A DNA stretch of 64,000 nucleotides from Udaeobacter sp963725505 (GCA_963725505.1 CAVRYN010000002.1:310001-374000), one strand, 5' to 3'. Shown: positions 1 to 8,744, counted from the stretch's first letter. Numbers and translations: made by a program. The notes: generated by a model from the sequence alone, not told the origin.

Positions 1-526
1 CCAAGGCGCCTGCAAAGACCGCCAATGCAGCCAGATGAATTCCGGTATTCTCCAGAACAATGACGATGCCGACCACCAACACGATGTTGCTGACGACCTG
101 GGCGATGGCGTACTGCAAAGAACGATCCAGCCCACTTTGCGCAAGCAGCCGGTTGAAAAGAAAACGTTTCGTCCCGGAGGAGAACCAAAAAACCGCGATC
201 AGGAGCGCGACCAACAGAAAAATTTGAACCAGACTCAACTTGATCGCCGGAAGAGGAGCGCTCCAGGCCAGGGGAATTCCAGCAGCATTGACCGCGGTGA
301 TGGTGAAAAAGACGATCGCCGCCAGACTTAGTATGGTCGTGACGATCGCGATGAAATTCGTGTCTATCTTGAAACGACCGAAAAAACGGCGGACGACCTG
401 ACTTTGTAAAAATCGCGCGATGACGAGTCCCGCTGCAAAAAAGCCGGTGAACGCAATCAGCCCGAGAAACGTGACGTAATGGCCGCCTACTTCAAACAAT
501 GGTTTTTCCAACAGCGGGAAACTCAT
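1..526 (-). CDS. MscS-family mechanosensitive channel, N-terminal part (runs off the window)
   Basis: The minus strand is open from an ATG at 526 to the window edge, about 175 residues. The translation has an N-terminal hydrophobic segment, a short basic loop (QVVRRFFGRFK), two more long hydrophobic stretches and, close to the edge, a segment typical of the pore-lining helix region of MscS channels (ENTGIHLAALAVFAGAL). MscS proteins sit in the inner membrane and release solutes on hypo-osmotic shock. The C-terminal beta domain lies outside the window, so subfamily cannot be given. The gene reads away from acpP with about 115 bases between them. Family assignment rests on hydropathy and the Gly/Ala-rich helix and is fairly, not fully, secure. 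Confidence 0.7.
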   Translation of the reverse strand, partial: MSFPLLEKPLFEVGGHYVTFLGLIAFTGFFAAGLVIARFLQSQVVRRFFGRFKIDTNFIAIVTTILSLAAIVFFTITAVNAAGIPLAWSAPLPAIKLSLVQIFLLVALLIAVFWFSSGTKRFLFNRLLAQSGLDRSLQYAIAQVVSNIVLVVGIVIVLENTGIHLAALAVFAGAL

Positions 527-641
527 CGAAAACCTAGTCTGAGCCGCGTGTCCTAGTTGCGCAACCGACAAGCAAAAAACACGGCGTGAGCCGTGTTAAT
601 GCTTCGACGATGAGTGAGTTCCAAAAGCGCTCGAGGTCGCG

Positions 642-890
642 CTACTGTTTGGACGATTTGTCCTCGATATACTTAATGACGTCGCCGACGGTCTGCAGTT
701 TCTCCGCGTCCTCGTCCGGCACTTCGACCCCAAACTCTTCTTCAAAGGCCATCACCAGTTCGACGATATCCAGCGAGTCCGCGCCCAAATCCTCAATGAA
801 GGAGGCCTGCGGTGTGACCTGTTCTGGGTTGACGCCGAGTTGCTCGACGATGATGTCCTTGACCTTCTCTTCGATCGATTTTTCCGCCAT
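642..890 (-). CDS. acpP: acyl carrier protein
   Basis: This 82-residue acidic protein carries the growing acyl chain in type II fatty acid synthesis in the cytoplasm. The DSL motif that receives 4'-phosphopantetheine is present with the modified serine at residue 39 (LGADSLDIVEL), and the length is the family norm. Helix I (EEKVKDIIVEQLGV) and the acidic helix II/III surface are intact. It has no fab genes next to it: upstream is a 200-base gap and then an oppositely oriented unknown gene; downstream is a mechanosensitive channel. Isolated acpP genes are less common than acpP-fabF pairs, so that is a mild oddity. Identification is secure. Confidence 0.97.
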   Translation of the reverse strand: MAEKSIEEKVKDIIVEQLGVNPEQVTPQASFIEDLGADSLDIVELVMAFEEEFGVEVPDEDAEKLQTVGDVIKYIEDKSSKQ

Positions 891-1099
891 AAAAATTTGT
901 TCGGTTTGTGTTAGTCGCGCGTGGGTAAGTCACCGGAAAACTTAGGGATTATCCGGCACAGCATGTGGAAGTAAATGAATTGGGCGGCTTGTCAATCATT
1001 TTCGGGTTTGGGTCCTGATATCGCGTTGCGATGTCCGGACGCTCCAGCGCGTTCCCTATCAAGATTCATCACGTTTGCTTCCGTCGGTCGTTCGAGTAG

Positions 1100-2605
1100 A
1101 TGAAATTGATGACCTCTTCTCCTGTCGAGCCTGCCGATCTGCTCGACCTAAAGCTGCTGCCTGCGTGGGTGAAAGAACCTGGTGGGGCGAGGAACTATGA
1201 GCATTATACCGGAGAAGAAGAGAGTGGCGTTCCCAAAAAGGGGCAGGGTCGTCTGCAACACCGCAAAACAAAACGCCGAACATCCAACTCCGATAAATCG
1301 CAAGCAGGCATCCAACGCCCAACGTCCAAGGCAGACAGGCCACATCGCGAGGGACTGCGAAGGAAAAGGGGCGGCAGTGACCGTCGTTCGAACGGGGACA
1401 AAAATCGCCCGGCGCCAAATCGGCATGTTCCGATTACGCAAACGCCGCCAGTTACGATTCGTTTTCTCCCATACTCGCTCGCATTCGAAAACGTAGCAGT
1501 GCAGATCAAGTCCGGTTCAGTTGCATATTCGCTATTTGCGCTGGCACGTTTTTTCCTGGAAAAACCGGTGGGATACGAGGTCTGCCTCAAGGCCACGCAG
1601 GAATCGCCGCTTTATCAGCTTGGGGACAACAGCATGGTGTCTGCGGATCGGGAATTCCTCGAGCGAAACGCATTCCGATTCGCCCATCCTGATTTCTACA
1701 AGATCGACATTTCGGAAATCGATCCTATCAAGGGAAACTTCTCGAATGTGGCGCGATGCCGATTGAGCGGGACGCTTCTTGGGCCCACTAACCATCACAG
1801 TTATCAACCGCAGTTGCGCAGCCTTTACGAGCAACGTTTCAGCCGCCGAATGAGTTTTACCGATTACCAGCGGCAAATCGAGATTGTAAGCGATGCCGCG
1901 TTAGTCGAGCGCTGGAAAGAAGAAGCGCGAAAGGTGACGACCTATACAACGCTACGCGAAGAAAATCCTTTGACGTTTTCTTCTGCGGTGGAAGCGGAAC
2001 GGCATTTCCGGTCGCATTATTTGCCGGGATTGATCCGTAGCGTGGAGGAAGTGACCATCGGCGGGACCCACAGCCGGAGTTTGCCGCATGGGATACTCAA
2101 CCGCGCGATCGAGGAGGCGTGGGCGCGGGAGAGCCGTTCGCCTTCGAACATGATGCAGGAGCTAGCCAGTCGATTCCGACAAAACGGCCTGCACGTTTTC
2201 CGCCATCGCCGCGGCATGTTGCTCGTCTCGCCAATCCGGGAACGCGCGTTTGTTCATGAGCGAGCCGGAGTGTCTCCGTCTGTGAACGCGATTCTCGAAG
2301 CGCTCTCAGGGACGGCGGCAATCAGTCGCAAACAACTTTTCGAAAAGTTGATCGGCGATGGCGCGAGCGAAGATGCAGAGGCACGCAGCCTGGCGCTCGC
2401 GTCCGACCTGCGTTGGCTGATCAACGAAGGTTACGTGATCGAATTCAACGACGGCTCACTTGATCGGCCCCGAGCGAAAGGCGTTACGCAGCAAACCGTT
2501 CCAGCGGCTGAGCCTGAGCAGAGTTTGTCGACTGGATTAACGGCCAAGACCATGGAGCAGCTCTGGACGCAAACGCCTCTACAGCTTACCTGGCCCGAAC
2601 AGTAG
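1100..2605 (+). CDS. conserved-looking protein of unknown function, basic N-terminal region
   Basis: I do not recognise this 501-residue protein. It starts with a short block (LLDLKLLPAWVKEPG), then a very basic, low-complexity stretch to about residue 115 with many Lys, Arg and Ser, and then a globular region from about 118 to 460 with ordinary codon use. The globular part contains an Arg/His-rich area (LHVFRHRRGMLL) and looks soluble, with no signal peptide or clear membrane helix. The basic region suggests contact with nucleic acid or ribosome, but that is only inference. The start at 1100 is the first ATG after a stop. A GC-rich hairpin and T-rich tract follow the stop codon. It is followed by rpmB on the other strand. 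Confidence 0.7.
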   Translation: MKLMTSSPVEPADLLDLKLLPAWVKEPGGARNYEHYTGEEESGVPKKGQGRLQHRKTKRRTSNSDKSQAGIQRPTSKADRPHREGLRRKRGGSDRRSNGDKNRPAPNRHVPITQTPPVTIRFLPYSLAFENVAVQIKSGSVAYSLFALARFFLEKPVGYEVCLKATQESPLYQLGDNSMVSADREFLERNAFRFAHPDFYKIDISEIDPIKGNFSNVARCRLSGTLLGPTNHHSYQPQLRSLYEQRFSRRMSFTDYQRQIEIVSDAALVERWKEEARKVTTYTTLREENPLTFSSAVEAERHFRSHYLPGLIRSVEEVTIGGTHSRSLPHGILNRAIEEAWARESRSPSNMMQELASRFRQNGLHVFRHRRGMLLVSPIRERAFVHERAGVSPSVNAILEALSGTAAISRKQLFEKLIGDGASEDAEARSLALASDLRWLINEGYVIEFNDGSLDRPRAKGVTQQTVPAAEPEQSLSTGLTAKTMEQLWTQTPLQLTWPEQ

Positions 2606-2632
2606 CGGGGCGCCCCGCCAATTTTATTTTAG
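2605..2632 (+). terminator. rho-independent terminator after the unknown 501-residue protein gene
   Basis: A perfect GC-rich inverted repeat (GCGGGG/CGCCCCGC, 2605-2618) starts at the last base of the stop codon and is followed by a T-rich tract (ATTTTATTTT). It lies between convergent genes; the T-rich side serves the plus-strand gene. Confidence 0.65.
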
Positions 2633-2889
2633 ATTGCGCCAGCTTTCTTGAGCGCCTTGTAAGCACCGTGTTTGTTGATCGTCTTAAGACCGCGCGCGGT
2701 GACGCGGATGCGCACAAACTTCTTTAGCTCCGGCACCCAAATCCGCTGGCGACGCAAGTTGGGCGCGAAAATGCGCGGCACCATTTTCGTGATGTGCCGA
2801 CCTACGCCGCCTTTTTTCTTGGCCAGACCACGCCGGTGAATAACGCTGCCGCGTGCTACTCTTGCTCCTGTGATGTTGCAAACTTTCAT
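2629..2889 (-). CDS. rpmB: 50S ribosomal protein L28
   Basis: An 86-residue, strongly basic protein matching bL28 of the large ribosomal subunit. The N-terminal MKVCNITG block, the central RRQRIWVPE segment and the C-terminal RVTARGLKTINKHG block are in the family order, and the size is typical. Only one cysteine (residue 4) remains in the N-terminal region, so it is a zinc-independent form. It is not paired with rpmG here. The start codon is preceded by a weak purine stretch. Identification is secure. Confidence 0.96.
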   Translation of the reverse strand: MKVCNITGARVARGSVIHRRGLAKKKGGVGRHITKMVPRIFAPNLRRQRIWVPELKKFVRIRVTARGLKTINKHGAYKALKKAGAI

Positions 2890-3115
2890 CTTTTAAACAA
2901 AGCCGCGTAAACTCCCGCGTCTCCGCGAGCGGGTCAAGCGAATCGTTTGTTCGTCAGCCATTAGGTAGGGGCGATCGACTTCAATCGCCACGTGCGGTTC
3001 TGGTGAACCGCCCCTACCAATACTTTGAGGTTGAACGCGCCATTGCTCCTCGCGGTCAAATTTAGCTCGCATCACAGCCAGTCGAGTCTGCAAGATTGCT
3101 ATCGCACGTAAGCCA

Positions 3116-4153
3116 ATGCACAAAAATAACCAAAAACTGCGAATCGGCATCGTCGGCGCGGGCAGTATCGTTCGCACCCGCCATTTGCCCGGTCTGAAGA
3201 AGCACCCGGATGTCGAGATCGTAGCGGTTTCCAACTCCACATACGAAAGCTCCGAGAAATTTTGCAGCGAAAATGTGCCGGGCGCGACGGCAATAAAAAA
3301 TTGGCCTGAACTGGTGGCGCTGCCGGACATCGACATTATCTGGATCGGCACACCGCCTTACATGCATTCGGCGGTGACGATCTCCGCGCTTGAAGCGGGC
3401 AAACATGTCTTTTGCCAGGCGCGCATGTCGATGGATTTGGCGGAGGCCGAAGAAATGCTTGCGGCATCGAAACGTTATCCTGAGCTGGTGACCATGCTGT
3501 GCCCGCCGCCATTCGGACTGCGAGGGGATTTAATGGTGAAAAAGATTTTGGCCGAAAATTATGTTGGCCGACCGCATCATGTGCGGCTGCAAAGCTTCAC
3601 CGGAAATTATTTGGATCCCGGCGCCCCGGCGCATTGGCGGCAAAAGATCGAGATTAGCGGGCTCAATACTCTAACTCTAGGGATTTACGTGGAGGTATTG
3701 CAACGCTGGCTGGGCGACATCGCCGGCGTGTTCGCGCGCGGGAAAATCATTTATCCGGTTCGCGAAGGTTACGAGGTGGTCATTCCTGATTTGCTCACGG
3801 TTCTGTGCAGTTTCGAAAGTGGCGCGGAAGGCGTTTTGGAGTTTAGCGGTATCAATGCGCTGGCGCAGGGCGATCGGCTGGAGATTTACGGCAGCGCCGG
3901 GACTCTGACGTACGATTTCACTTCCGACGTCGTGCAAGCGGGCAAGCTCGGCGATCGTGCGCTGCACGTGGTCGATCTCCCGCCAGAATTGGAAGGCGAA
4001 TGGCGGGTGGAAGAAGATTTTCTCGCGGCGGTGAAATCCAAGGGGCGCGTGCGCCCTCACCCGACGTTCGAGGACGGCGTTGGATACATGCGCGTCGTGC
4101 AGGCTGTCGCTGATTCTCGTGCGCGGAATGAATGGGTAGCGATTAAAGGCTGA
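3116..4153 (+). CDS. Gfo/Idh/MocA-family NAD(P)-dependent oxidoreductase
   Basis: A 345-residue cytoplasmic oxidoreductase, probably acting on a sugar or cyclitol. The N-terminal Rossmann fold has the dinucleotide motif GIVGAGSIVR at residues 11-20, and the C-terminal half has the mixed alpha/beta fold expected (FTGNYLDPGAPAHW, YGSAGTLTYDF). The usual EKP motif, whose lysine helps catalysis, is replaced by QARM after Cys100. The protein therefore belongs to an atypical subgroup or may not be a classical dehydrogenase. It stands alone, with a membrane protein gene convergent on it. Substrate cannot be inferred. Confidence 0.85.
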   Translation: MHKNNQKLRIGIVGAGSIVRTRHLPGLKKHPDVEIVAVSNSTYESSEKFCSENVPGATAIKNWPELVALPDIDIIWIGTPPYMHSAVTISALEAGKHVFCQARMSMDLAEAEEMLAASKRYPELVTMLCPPPFGLRGDLMVKKILAENYVGRPHHVRLQSFTGNYLDPGAPAHWRQKIEISGLNTLTLGIYVEVLQRWLGDIAGVFARGKIIYPVREGYEVVIPDLLTVLCSFESGAEGVLEFSGINALAQGDRLEIYGSAGTLTYDFTSDVVQAGKLGDRALHVVDLPPELEGEWRVEEDFLAAVKSKGRVRPHPTFEDGVGYMRVVQAVADSRARNEWVAIKG

Positions 4154-4192
4154 ATGCAAGTCCGAAGGACCCCGCGAGTGAGACGCGTCCTG

Positions 4193-4792
4193 TTAATCCG
4201 TCATCTCATTCCCCATCAAATATCTTCGAACTACCAAAGCCCACACTAGCAGTGTGATAAGCTGGTACCATGCGAAGAACCGGTCGTAACCCCGTCGGCT
4301 GGCAATTAGACCGCCGCCGGCAAGTAGCGCATATTGCCCGACGAACGGCACGTACCATATCGGCTGAAAAAGTTCGCCATGAACCGCCGTTTGCGCGATG
4401 TCGAGGAAACACATCGCGATGAATATGGAGTAATAACCCGCGCGGTTCCGTTCGAATCGGCCCTGGTGTTCCTCAGCTTCCGAGAGGTCGGGCGGGTAAA
4501 GGAAAACCGTGAGCAAGTACAGGGTGACGGTCCAGGCGGTCAGGACCAGGAATTTGTCGAAAGTCCAGTTAACCTCTGTGTTCCACCTGAATGTGACCCA
4601 CCACTGCAAAACCAGCAGGAGCAGCGTCGCCAAGGTGAGGACAATGTGGACCTCATCAAGCGGGTTTTCTTTCCGCCTGTAAAACGCGCGCCCGGCTCCC
4701 GCGAGCAGGTTCGTTACCCCAAGGCCGATGATTATTGACATCAGCGCCGCAATGAATTCGAAACTGCTCATCAGGTTTTGTGCGTTCTGCAT
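4193..4792 (-). CDS. integral membrane protein of unknown function
   Basis: A 199-residue protein with about six predicted membrane helices: near residues 10-30, 50-68, 80-98, 120-140, 148-163 and 173-190. The most distinctive segment is LMSIIIGLGVTNLLAGAGRAF near the N-terminus. I know this type of short six-helix protein only as uncharacterised, and no catalytic residues stand out. It is convergent with the oxidoreductase gene (39 bases between stops), so no operon partner helps. A possible alternative start is the Met at residue 8. Confidence 0.7.
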   Translation of the reverse strand: MQNAQNLMSSFEFIAALMSIIIGLGVTNLLAGAGRAFYRRKENPLDEVHIVLTLATLLLLVLQWWVTFRWNTEVNWTFDKFLVLTAWTVTLYLLTVFLYPPDLSEAEEHQGRFERNRAGYYSIFIAMCFLDIAQTAVHGELFQPIWYVPFVGQYALLAGGGLIASRRGYDRFFAWYQLITLLVWALVVRRYLMGNEMTD

Positions 4793-4850
4793 GGCGGGGT
4801 GAGCTTAAGGCGAGCCGAACCCTGAAATCGAGTGACAAATGGTGCATTCC

Positions 4851-4997
4851 GGGTAACGCATGCCTCCCGCGTGCTGGCGAGCGCGTCCTCGTGATCGCGA
4901 ACTTTTCTTAAGACGTCAGCAGGACTCCATGATGCAAGACAAGAAAGGATCGTTTCGGCGCGACGCCGAAACCAAGTCGCCGCGGCGACCGCTACCC
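4851..4997. repeat. long dispersed palindromic repeat, family D copy 1
   Basis: This 147-base element shares its ends and core with 50485-50633. Both begin GGGTA(A/G)CGCAT and end GCTACCC, an inverted terminal pair. Shared inner blocks are GTGCTGGCGAGCGCGTCC (GATGCTGG... in copy 2), GATCGCGA(A/G)CTTTTCT and GTTTCGGCGCGACGCCGAAACC, the last being a hairpin. The element ends one base short of the stop codon of the alpha/beta hydrolase gene on the minus strand. Confidence 0.8.
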
Positions 4998-4998
4998 A

Positions 4999-5880
4999 TC
5001 ATCGAGAACTCGCGTTCGCCAACAACCAACCCAGGCCGTCATTCAAATCAGCCAGCTCGGTGCCTTCGATCGGATCATTATGATAGGCGCCGTGCAATTC
5101 AATCACGCGTTTTTCCCCGGCGTAAGCGTTAACCACCAGCCGGTGAAAGCGAGGCGCAACCATTTCATCCCTTTCTGCCAACAAGAAGATTGCTGGCGCG
5201 CGAATCGCCCTCGCGTTTTGAATGCTGTCGAGATCTCGCGGAATCTGCAACGCGACCGGACCGGCCAACAGCCAGAGGTTCCACCATCCAAACTGGCGGA
5301 GAATCATTTCACGCAGGGGCGGAGGATTATGTAAAATTAATCCTGCGACAGGCCGATGCGCCGCTATATGAAGCGCAGCAGTTGCGCCGATACTTGCGCC
5401 GTAAGGCACGATTGGCCGGTCGTCTGCGTAATTTTTTAGTTCATCAAAGGCCGCGAGCGCCGCCGGCCCAATCTTCGAGAGCCGCGCTGGTCCTGTGCTC
5501 CCGCCGAATCCGGGATAATTCATTCCCCAGATTTCTACCGCGCGATCGTTCCACATATCCGCCTCGGCAGCTGCCCAGCGATCCGCGCGATCTGCATTCC
5601 CGTAGAAACGCAAAACGAAAACATCAGCGCCGCCCTGTTGGTGAGCGCGACGCGATTGAGCCGTCCAGATTTCTAATTCGCCCTTCTGAAACGGAACCGT
5701 TTTACGAACGGCAGCGCCGGTGGCGATCGGCGCCCTTGTTGGGAATAAAATTAGATGGTCGGGCAGGTGACCGAAAAACATCACGAGCAAATATAAGACT
5801 CCGATTGTGAGGAAAGATCGAAGCTGATGGATAATTAAAGCGCCACGCCGATTTGATACGACGCGGAGCCGATTTGTCAT
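4999..5880 (-). CDS. membrane-anchored alpha/beta hydrolase
   Basis: A 293-residue serine hydrolase of the alpha/beta fold. One N-terminal membrane helix (about residues 21-37) probably anchors it with the catalytic domain outside the cytoplasm. The nucleophile elbow is GASIGA with Ser163, the acid is probably Asp in AERDEMV, and the histidine lies in HGAYHND near the C-terminus. The NYPGFGGS segment ahead of the elbow is typical of this group. Substrate is unknown; relatives are annotated only as hydrolases or esterases. The gene is followed directly by dispersed repeat family D. The first ATG fits the membrane anchor. Confidence 0.85.
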   Translation of the reverse strand: MTNRLRVVSNRRGALIIHQLRSFLTIGVLYLLVMFFGHLPDHLILFPTRAPIATGAAVRKTVPFQKGELEIWTAQSRRAHQQGGADVFVLRFYGNADRADRWAAAEADMWNDRAVEIWGMNYPGFGGSTGPARLSKIGPAALAAFDELKNYADDRPIVPYGASIGATAALHIAAHRPVAGLILHNPPPLREMILRQFGWWNLWLLAGPVALQIPRDLDSIQNARAIRAPAIFLLAERDEMVAPRFHRLVVNAYAGEKRVIELHGAYHNDPIEGTELADLNDGLGWLLANASSR

Positions 5881-5898
5881 CCGGCGGAATCTAGAAGG

Positions 5899-6090
5899 TC
5901 AGTCGGCGTCGTCCTTCAGTATCGATTTGATCTGCTCGCGCAATTCCGGCGTGTTCTCGTGTCCGTGCGAAGAGACGGCATGCTGCACCGCCGCGTCGAG
6001 CACTTCTTGCTCCGTACCGGAAATTTTTAACGAGCAATTTTTGTCGCTGGGATAATCTCTGCAATCGATGGATTTTCTTTGTGCTGCCAT
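5899..6090 (-). CDS. DUF1059 small protein
   Basis: A 63-residue soluble protein with the DUF1059 layout: an early Cys-containing block (DCRDYPSDKNC) and then the conserved AVQHAVSSHGH block. Function of the family is not established. It lies 19 bases after the peroxiredoxin gene on the same strand and 18 bases before the hydrolase gene, so the three probably form one minus-strand transcript. The linkage with a thiol peroxidase suggests a stress role, which is inference only. Confidence 0.85.
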   Translation of the reverse strand: MAAQRKSIDCRDYPSDKNCSLKISGTEQEVLDAAVQHAVSSHGHENTPELREQIKSILKDDAD

Positions 6091-6109
6091 TTGTGGCCTC
6101 CAGCTTGAT

Positions 6110-6643
6110 TTAACTTTTCTTTAGCTCAGCCAAATCTTTCAGCACTTGCTCGCTGTGGTCGGCCGGTTTCACGCCCGTGTACACCTTGGCAATTTCGCCT
6201 TTGGGATTAATGATGAACGTGTTCCGCGCGGCGAGTTTTTGGCCTTTGTAATCCATCACCGATCCATACTCGGTTGATATCTTCGCGTCGGGATCGGCCA
6301 GCAATTTGAAGTTGAGTCCTTCTTTCGCACAAAAATCTTTGTGCGATTGCGCGGTATCGACGCTCACGCCAAGAACGACTGCGTCGGCGCCCTGATATTT
6401 CGAAAGGTCGCGCTGGAAATTGTGCGCCTCCATTGTGCAACCGCTGGTAAAATCTTTCGGATAAAAATAAAGCACCACCCATTTACCCTTGAAATCCTTG
6501 AGACTGACCTGCGAGCCGTCGCCCGTCGTTAGACTAAAATCCGGCGCAGGTTTTCCAATCTCCGGCTGGTTTTGTGTCTCCGCTGCATCCACGAATGCTA
6601 ATGTAGTCAGCCCAATTACTGTCGATAAGAATATTTTGTTCAT
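6110..6643 (-). CDS. secreted peroxiredoxin of the AhpC/TSA (Bcp-like) family
   Basis: A 177-residue thiol peroxidase with an N-terminal signal peptide (residues 1-20, cleavage probably near VDA-AE), so it should act in the periplasm on hydrogen peroxide or organic peroxides. The peroxidatic cysteine is Cys69 in DFTSGCTMEA, in the usual position after FYPKD. A second Cys (CAKEG, about residue 110) could resolve the disulfide. The rest follows the thioredoxin fold (GKWVVLYFYPKD, NTFIINPKGEI). It is the first gene of the minus-strand group with DUF1059 and the hydrolase, and is divergent from the DUF488 gene. Confidence 0.92.
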   Translation of the reverse strand: MNKIFLSTVIGLTTLAFVDAAETQNQPEIGKPAPDFSLTTGDGSQVSLKDFKGKWVVLYFYPKDFTSGCTMEAHNFQRDLSKYQGADAVVLGVSVDTAQSHKDFCAKEGLNFKLLADPDAKISTEYGSVMDYKGQKLAARNTFIINPKGEIAKVYTGVKPADHSEQVLKDLAELKKS

Positions 6644-6701
6644 TTTTGCACCTCCCGATTTTTGACCAAGTTACCAACGATCGAATTGCAATCAAAGAAA
6701 G

Positions 6702-7232
6702 ATGATCTCGCGAATCTGGACGATTGGGCACTCGACGCGCGACATCGACATCTTCATTTCTCTGCTGGGAGAGAACGGAATCAAGTTGCTTGCCGATGTA
6801 CGATCATTGCCCGGGTCGAAGCGTTATCCGCAGTTCAACAGGGAAGCATTGGCAGAATCGCTGAACGCGCACGGAATTCGCTACGAACATTTCCCTGAAT
6901 TGGGCGGAAGACGAAAACCCAAGCCCGACTCGCGCAACACGACTTGGCGCAATGCTTCATTTCGCGGTTATGCCGATTACATGGAGACGGAGGAGTTTCA
7001 CAAAGGCGTGGAGCGCCTGCTCGACGCTGCCGGAACCGGGCCGACTGCGATCATGTGCGCGGAAGCAGTCTGGTGGCGCTGTCACCGTTCGCTAATTTCG
7101 GATTACCTTAAAGCGCGCGGCATCGAGGTGGTGCACATTCTCGATGCTAACAAGATCCAGTCGCACCCGTTCACCTCTGCGGCTCACATTGTGGATGGAA
7201 AACTAAGTTACAAGCGCGAATCGCTGTTGTAA
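6702..7232 (+). CDS. DUF488 family protein
   Basis: A 176-residue soluble protein of the DUF488 family. The hallmarks are the N-terminal WTIGHSTR block, DVRSLPGSKRYPQF at about residues 32-45, and the MCAE...WRCHR block near residue 120, whose Cys and His residues are conserved. The biochemical function is not established. It is divergent from the peroxiredoxin gene with a 58-base spacer. The start at 6702 follows an AAAGAAAG purine run. A repeat-rich spacer follows. Confidence 0.88.
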   Translation: MISRIWTIGHSTRDIDIFISLLGENGIKLLADVRSLPGSKRYPQFNREALAESLNAHGIRYEHFPELGGRRKPKPDSRNTTWRNASFRGYADYMETEEFHKGVERLLDAAGTGPTAIMCAEAVWWRCHRSLISDYLKARGIEVVHILDANKIQSHPFTSAAHIVDGKLSYKRESLL

Positions 7233-7235
7233 GGC

Positions 7236-7348
7236 GCTTGATTCGCTCGCCTCCCGCGACCTCACCCTTCGGGCTTCCCGTCTGTGTCGCTCGCCTCCCG
7301 GCGGCTCCGCTCTGTGAAACGATGGCGTCTGACACAGACGCCCTACAA
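7236..7348. repeat. palindromic spacer repeat, family B type
   Basis: The spacer between convergent genes ends in GTCTGACACAGACGCCCTACAA, the right-hand end seen at 17850-17900 and 49931-49987. The left part (CTCGCCTCCCG twice) is specific to this copy. It may also stop transcription from both sides. Confidence 0.55.
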
Positions 7349-7358
7349 TTCGGTTTTC

Positions 7359-8624
7359 TTAGCGCGGATCGGTTACGCGACCAAGGAACAGACAAACGCC
7401 ACTGGGAACATGCTGGATCGCGTAAACGAATGGGCGATCGACTTTCACTTCGATCGGCGGCGGGGGAGGCGACCTTAGAGCGGTGCCCGCCATCATCGCC
7501 ACGGCGGTCGCGGCCGCGGCTTCCGTTCCCTTTTCATCTACAGCGATAAAAGTCTTGTGAAAGATCTGCGAGATGTAGAGGTAATCCCTGGGCGTCCGTG
7601 GCGCGATCCGGTCGAAATTCGCGCTGCCCTGCGGCTTGTCGAACGCGGTCTTCATCCCGAGAGCTTCAAACTTCTCGGCCAAAGCTATCGTTGGCGGCTG
7701 AAGCTTGAACCTTGGTAGATGAAGATCGACCTCGTGCTTTTCAAGTTTTGCGCAGCTGGCGAGCGTGTCTCCGGTCAGCTTTGATTCGAGCGCACGAAGA
7801 CCGTTTGTTTCGTCGGGAAGCAGAACCAGGAATTGGAGATCGTCACCGGCGTAGGGAAGACTTACCGCGATGTATCCGTCGCGTTTTGCGTAACCGAAAT
7901 GGTCGCTGCGCTTTTGCATGGTAGGAACATCCGTGGGTGCGCCACCGCGAACATGAAATGGTTCTGGCTGAGTCGCGTTTTCAGAGAACTCACTCGCCCA
8001 TGGCGCTTTCAGGTAAAGCGCGTTCGCCAGGACGAGCCGCGTTGTCTTATCCAGCGCTCCTGCGGGAATCAGATCGCGAATCCGATCATGCGTCTGGTCT
8101 GCGACCCATTTGTTGATGCGCTGTGTAGCTACTGCAGGATCAGCAATGAAATCGATAGGCTCAAATGCTCCGTCGAAATTTTGTTTCACCAGTGACAGGT
8201 AAGCGTCGCGAAACGCATAGCCTTTTTGCGCAAAGAGCCTGTTGGCGATGTTCAATGTAATCGGTTCGCTCGGGCCACCAAATTTTTTAGATTGTTTCAC
8301 GAGTTCAGCTGTCTTCGCGCTCATCTCTTCTAGCGAACGCTGGAGCGCGTGGAAGGAGGCGGGCACGCCTGCGTCGTTTCCGAAATGCAGAACACGAGCC
8401 ATCTCGCTCCGCGTTTCGCCATCGGCGCCGGCGAAGGTCATCGCCAGCGCGCTCTCGATTGAGTAGGGGGAGAGACACAGATTCTCGTCACCTGTCGCGA
8501 GCTGGCGATGCAGCTCGACAGCAAGTTCGTTCGTTGCCTTAGCCGCCAAGTCGAAGTTTGCTGCGCCGTGCGCTATCGCAGCGATTAACGCGCCGAATAC
8601 GTGCAAGATCAAAAGTCGTTTCAT
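7359..8624 (-). CDS. secreted serpin (serine protease inhibitor)
   Basis: A 421-residue serpin. I chose the ATG at 8624 because it opens a clear signal peptide (MKRLLILHVFGALIAAIAHGA); the open frame extends 29 codons further upstream. Serpin features in order: the N-terminal NLCLSPYSIESALAM block, the LVLANALYLKAPW block, the hinge GTEAAAATA typical of inhibitory serpins, and the C-terminal DRPFVYAIQ and FLGRVTDP blocks. After the hinge the reactive loop is longer than usual and has a run of five prolines, so the P1 residue cannot be fixed (Gly/Thr, Leu or Arg are candidates). It probably protects the cell envelope from extracellular proteases. Confidence 0.93.
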   Translation of the reverse strand: MKRLLILHVFGALIAAIAHGAANFDLAAKATNELAVELHRQLATGDENLCLSPYSIESALAMTFAGADGETRSEMARVLHFGNDAGVPASFHALQRSLEEMSAKTAELVKQSKKFGGPSEPITLNIANRLFAQKGYAFRDAYLSLVKQNFDGAFEPIDFIADPAVATQRINKWVADQTHDRIRDLIPAGALDKTTRLVLANALYLKAPWASEFSENATQPEPFHVRGGAPTDVPTMQKRSDHFGYAKRDGYIAVSLPYAGDDLQFLVLLPDETNGLRALESKLTGDTLASCAKLEKHEVDLHLPRFKLQPPTIALAEKFEALGMKTAFDKPQGSANFDRIAPRTPRDYLYISQIFHKTFIAVDEKGTEAAAATAVAMMAGTALRSPPPPPIEVKVDRPFVYAIQHVPSGVCLFLGRVTDPR

Positions 8625-8744
8625 GTGGATGATGAAACACTGAAACTGGATTTGGCGCGATGACTTTTGGTGTGCAGCAGTGCTCTGCCGCTTTTGAAAT
8701 GTTCCAAGCACCTCGCACCGGAGTTCATCAAGCCGGCACGTTCC

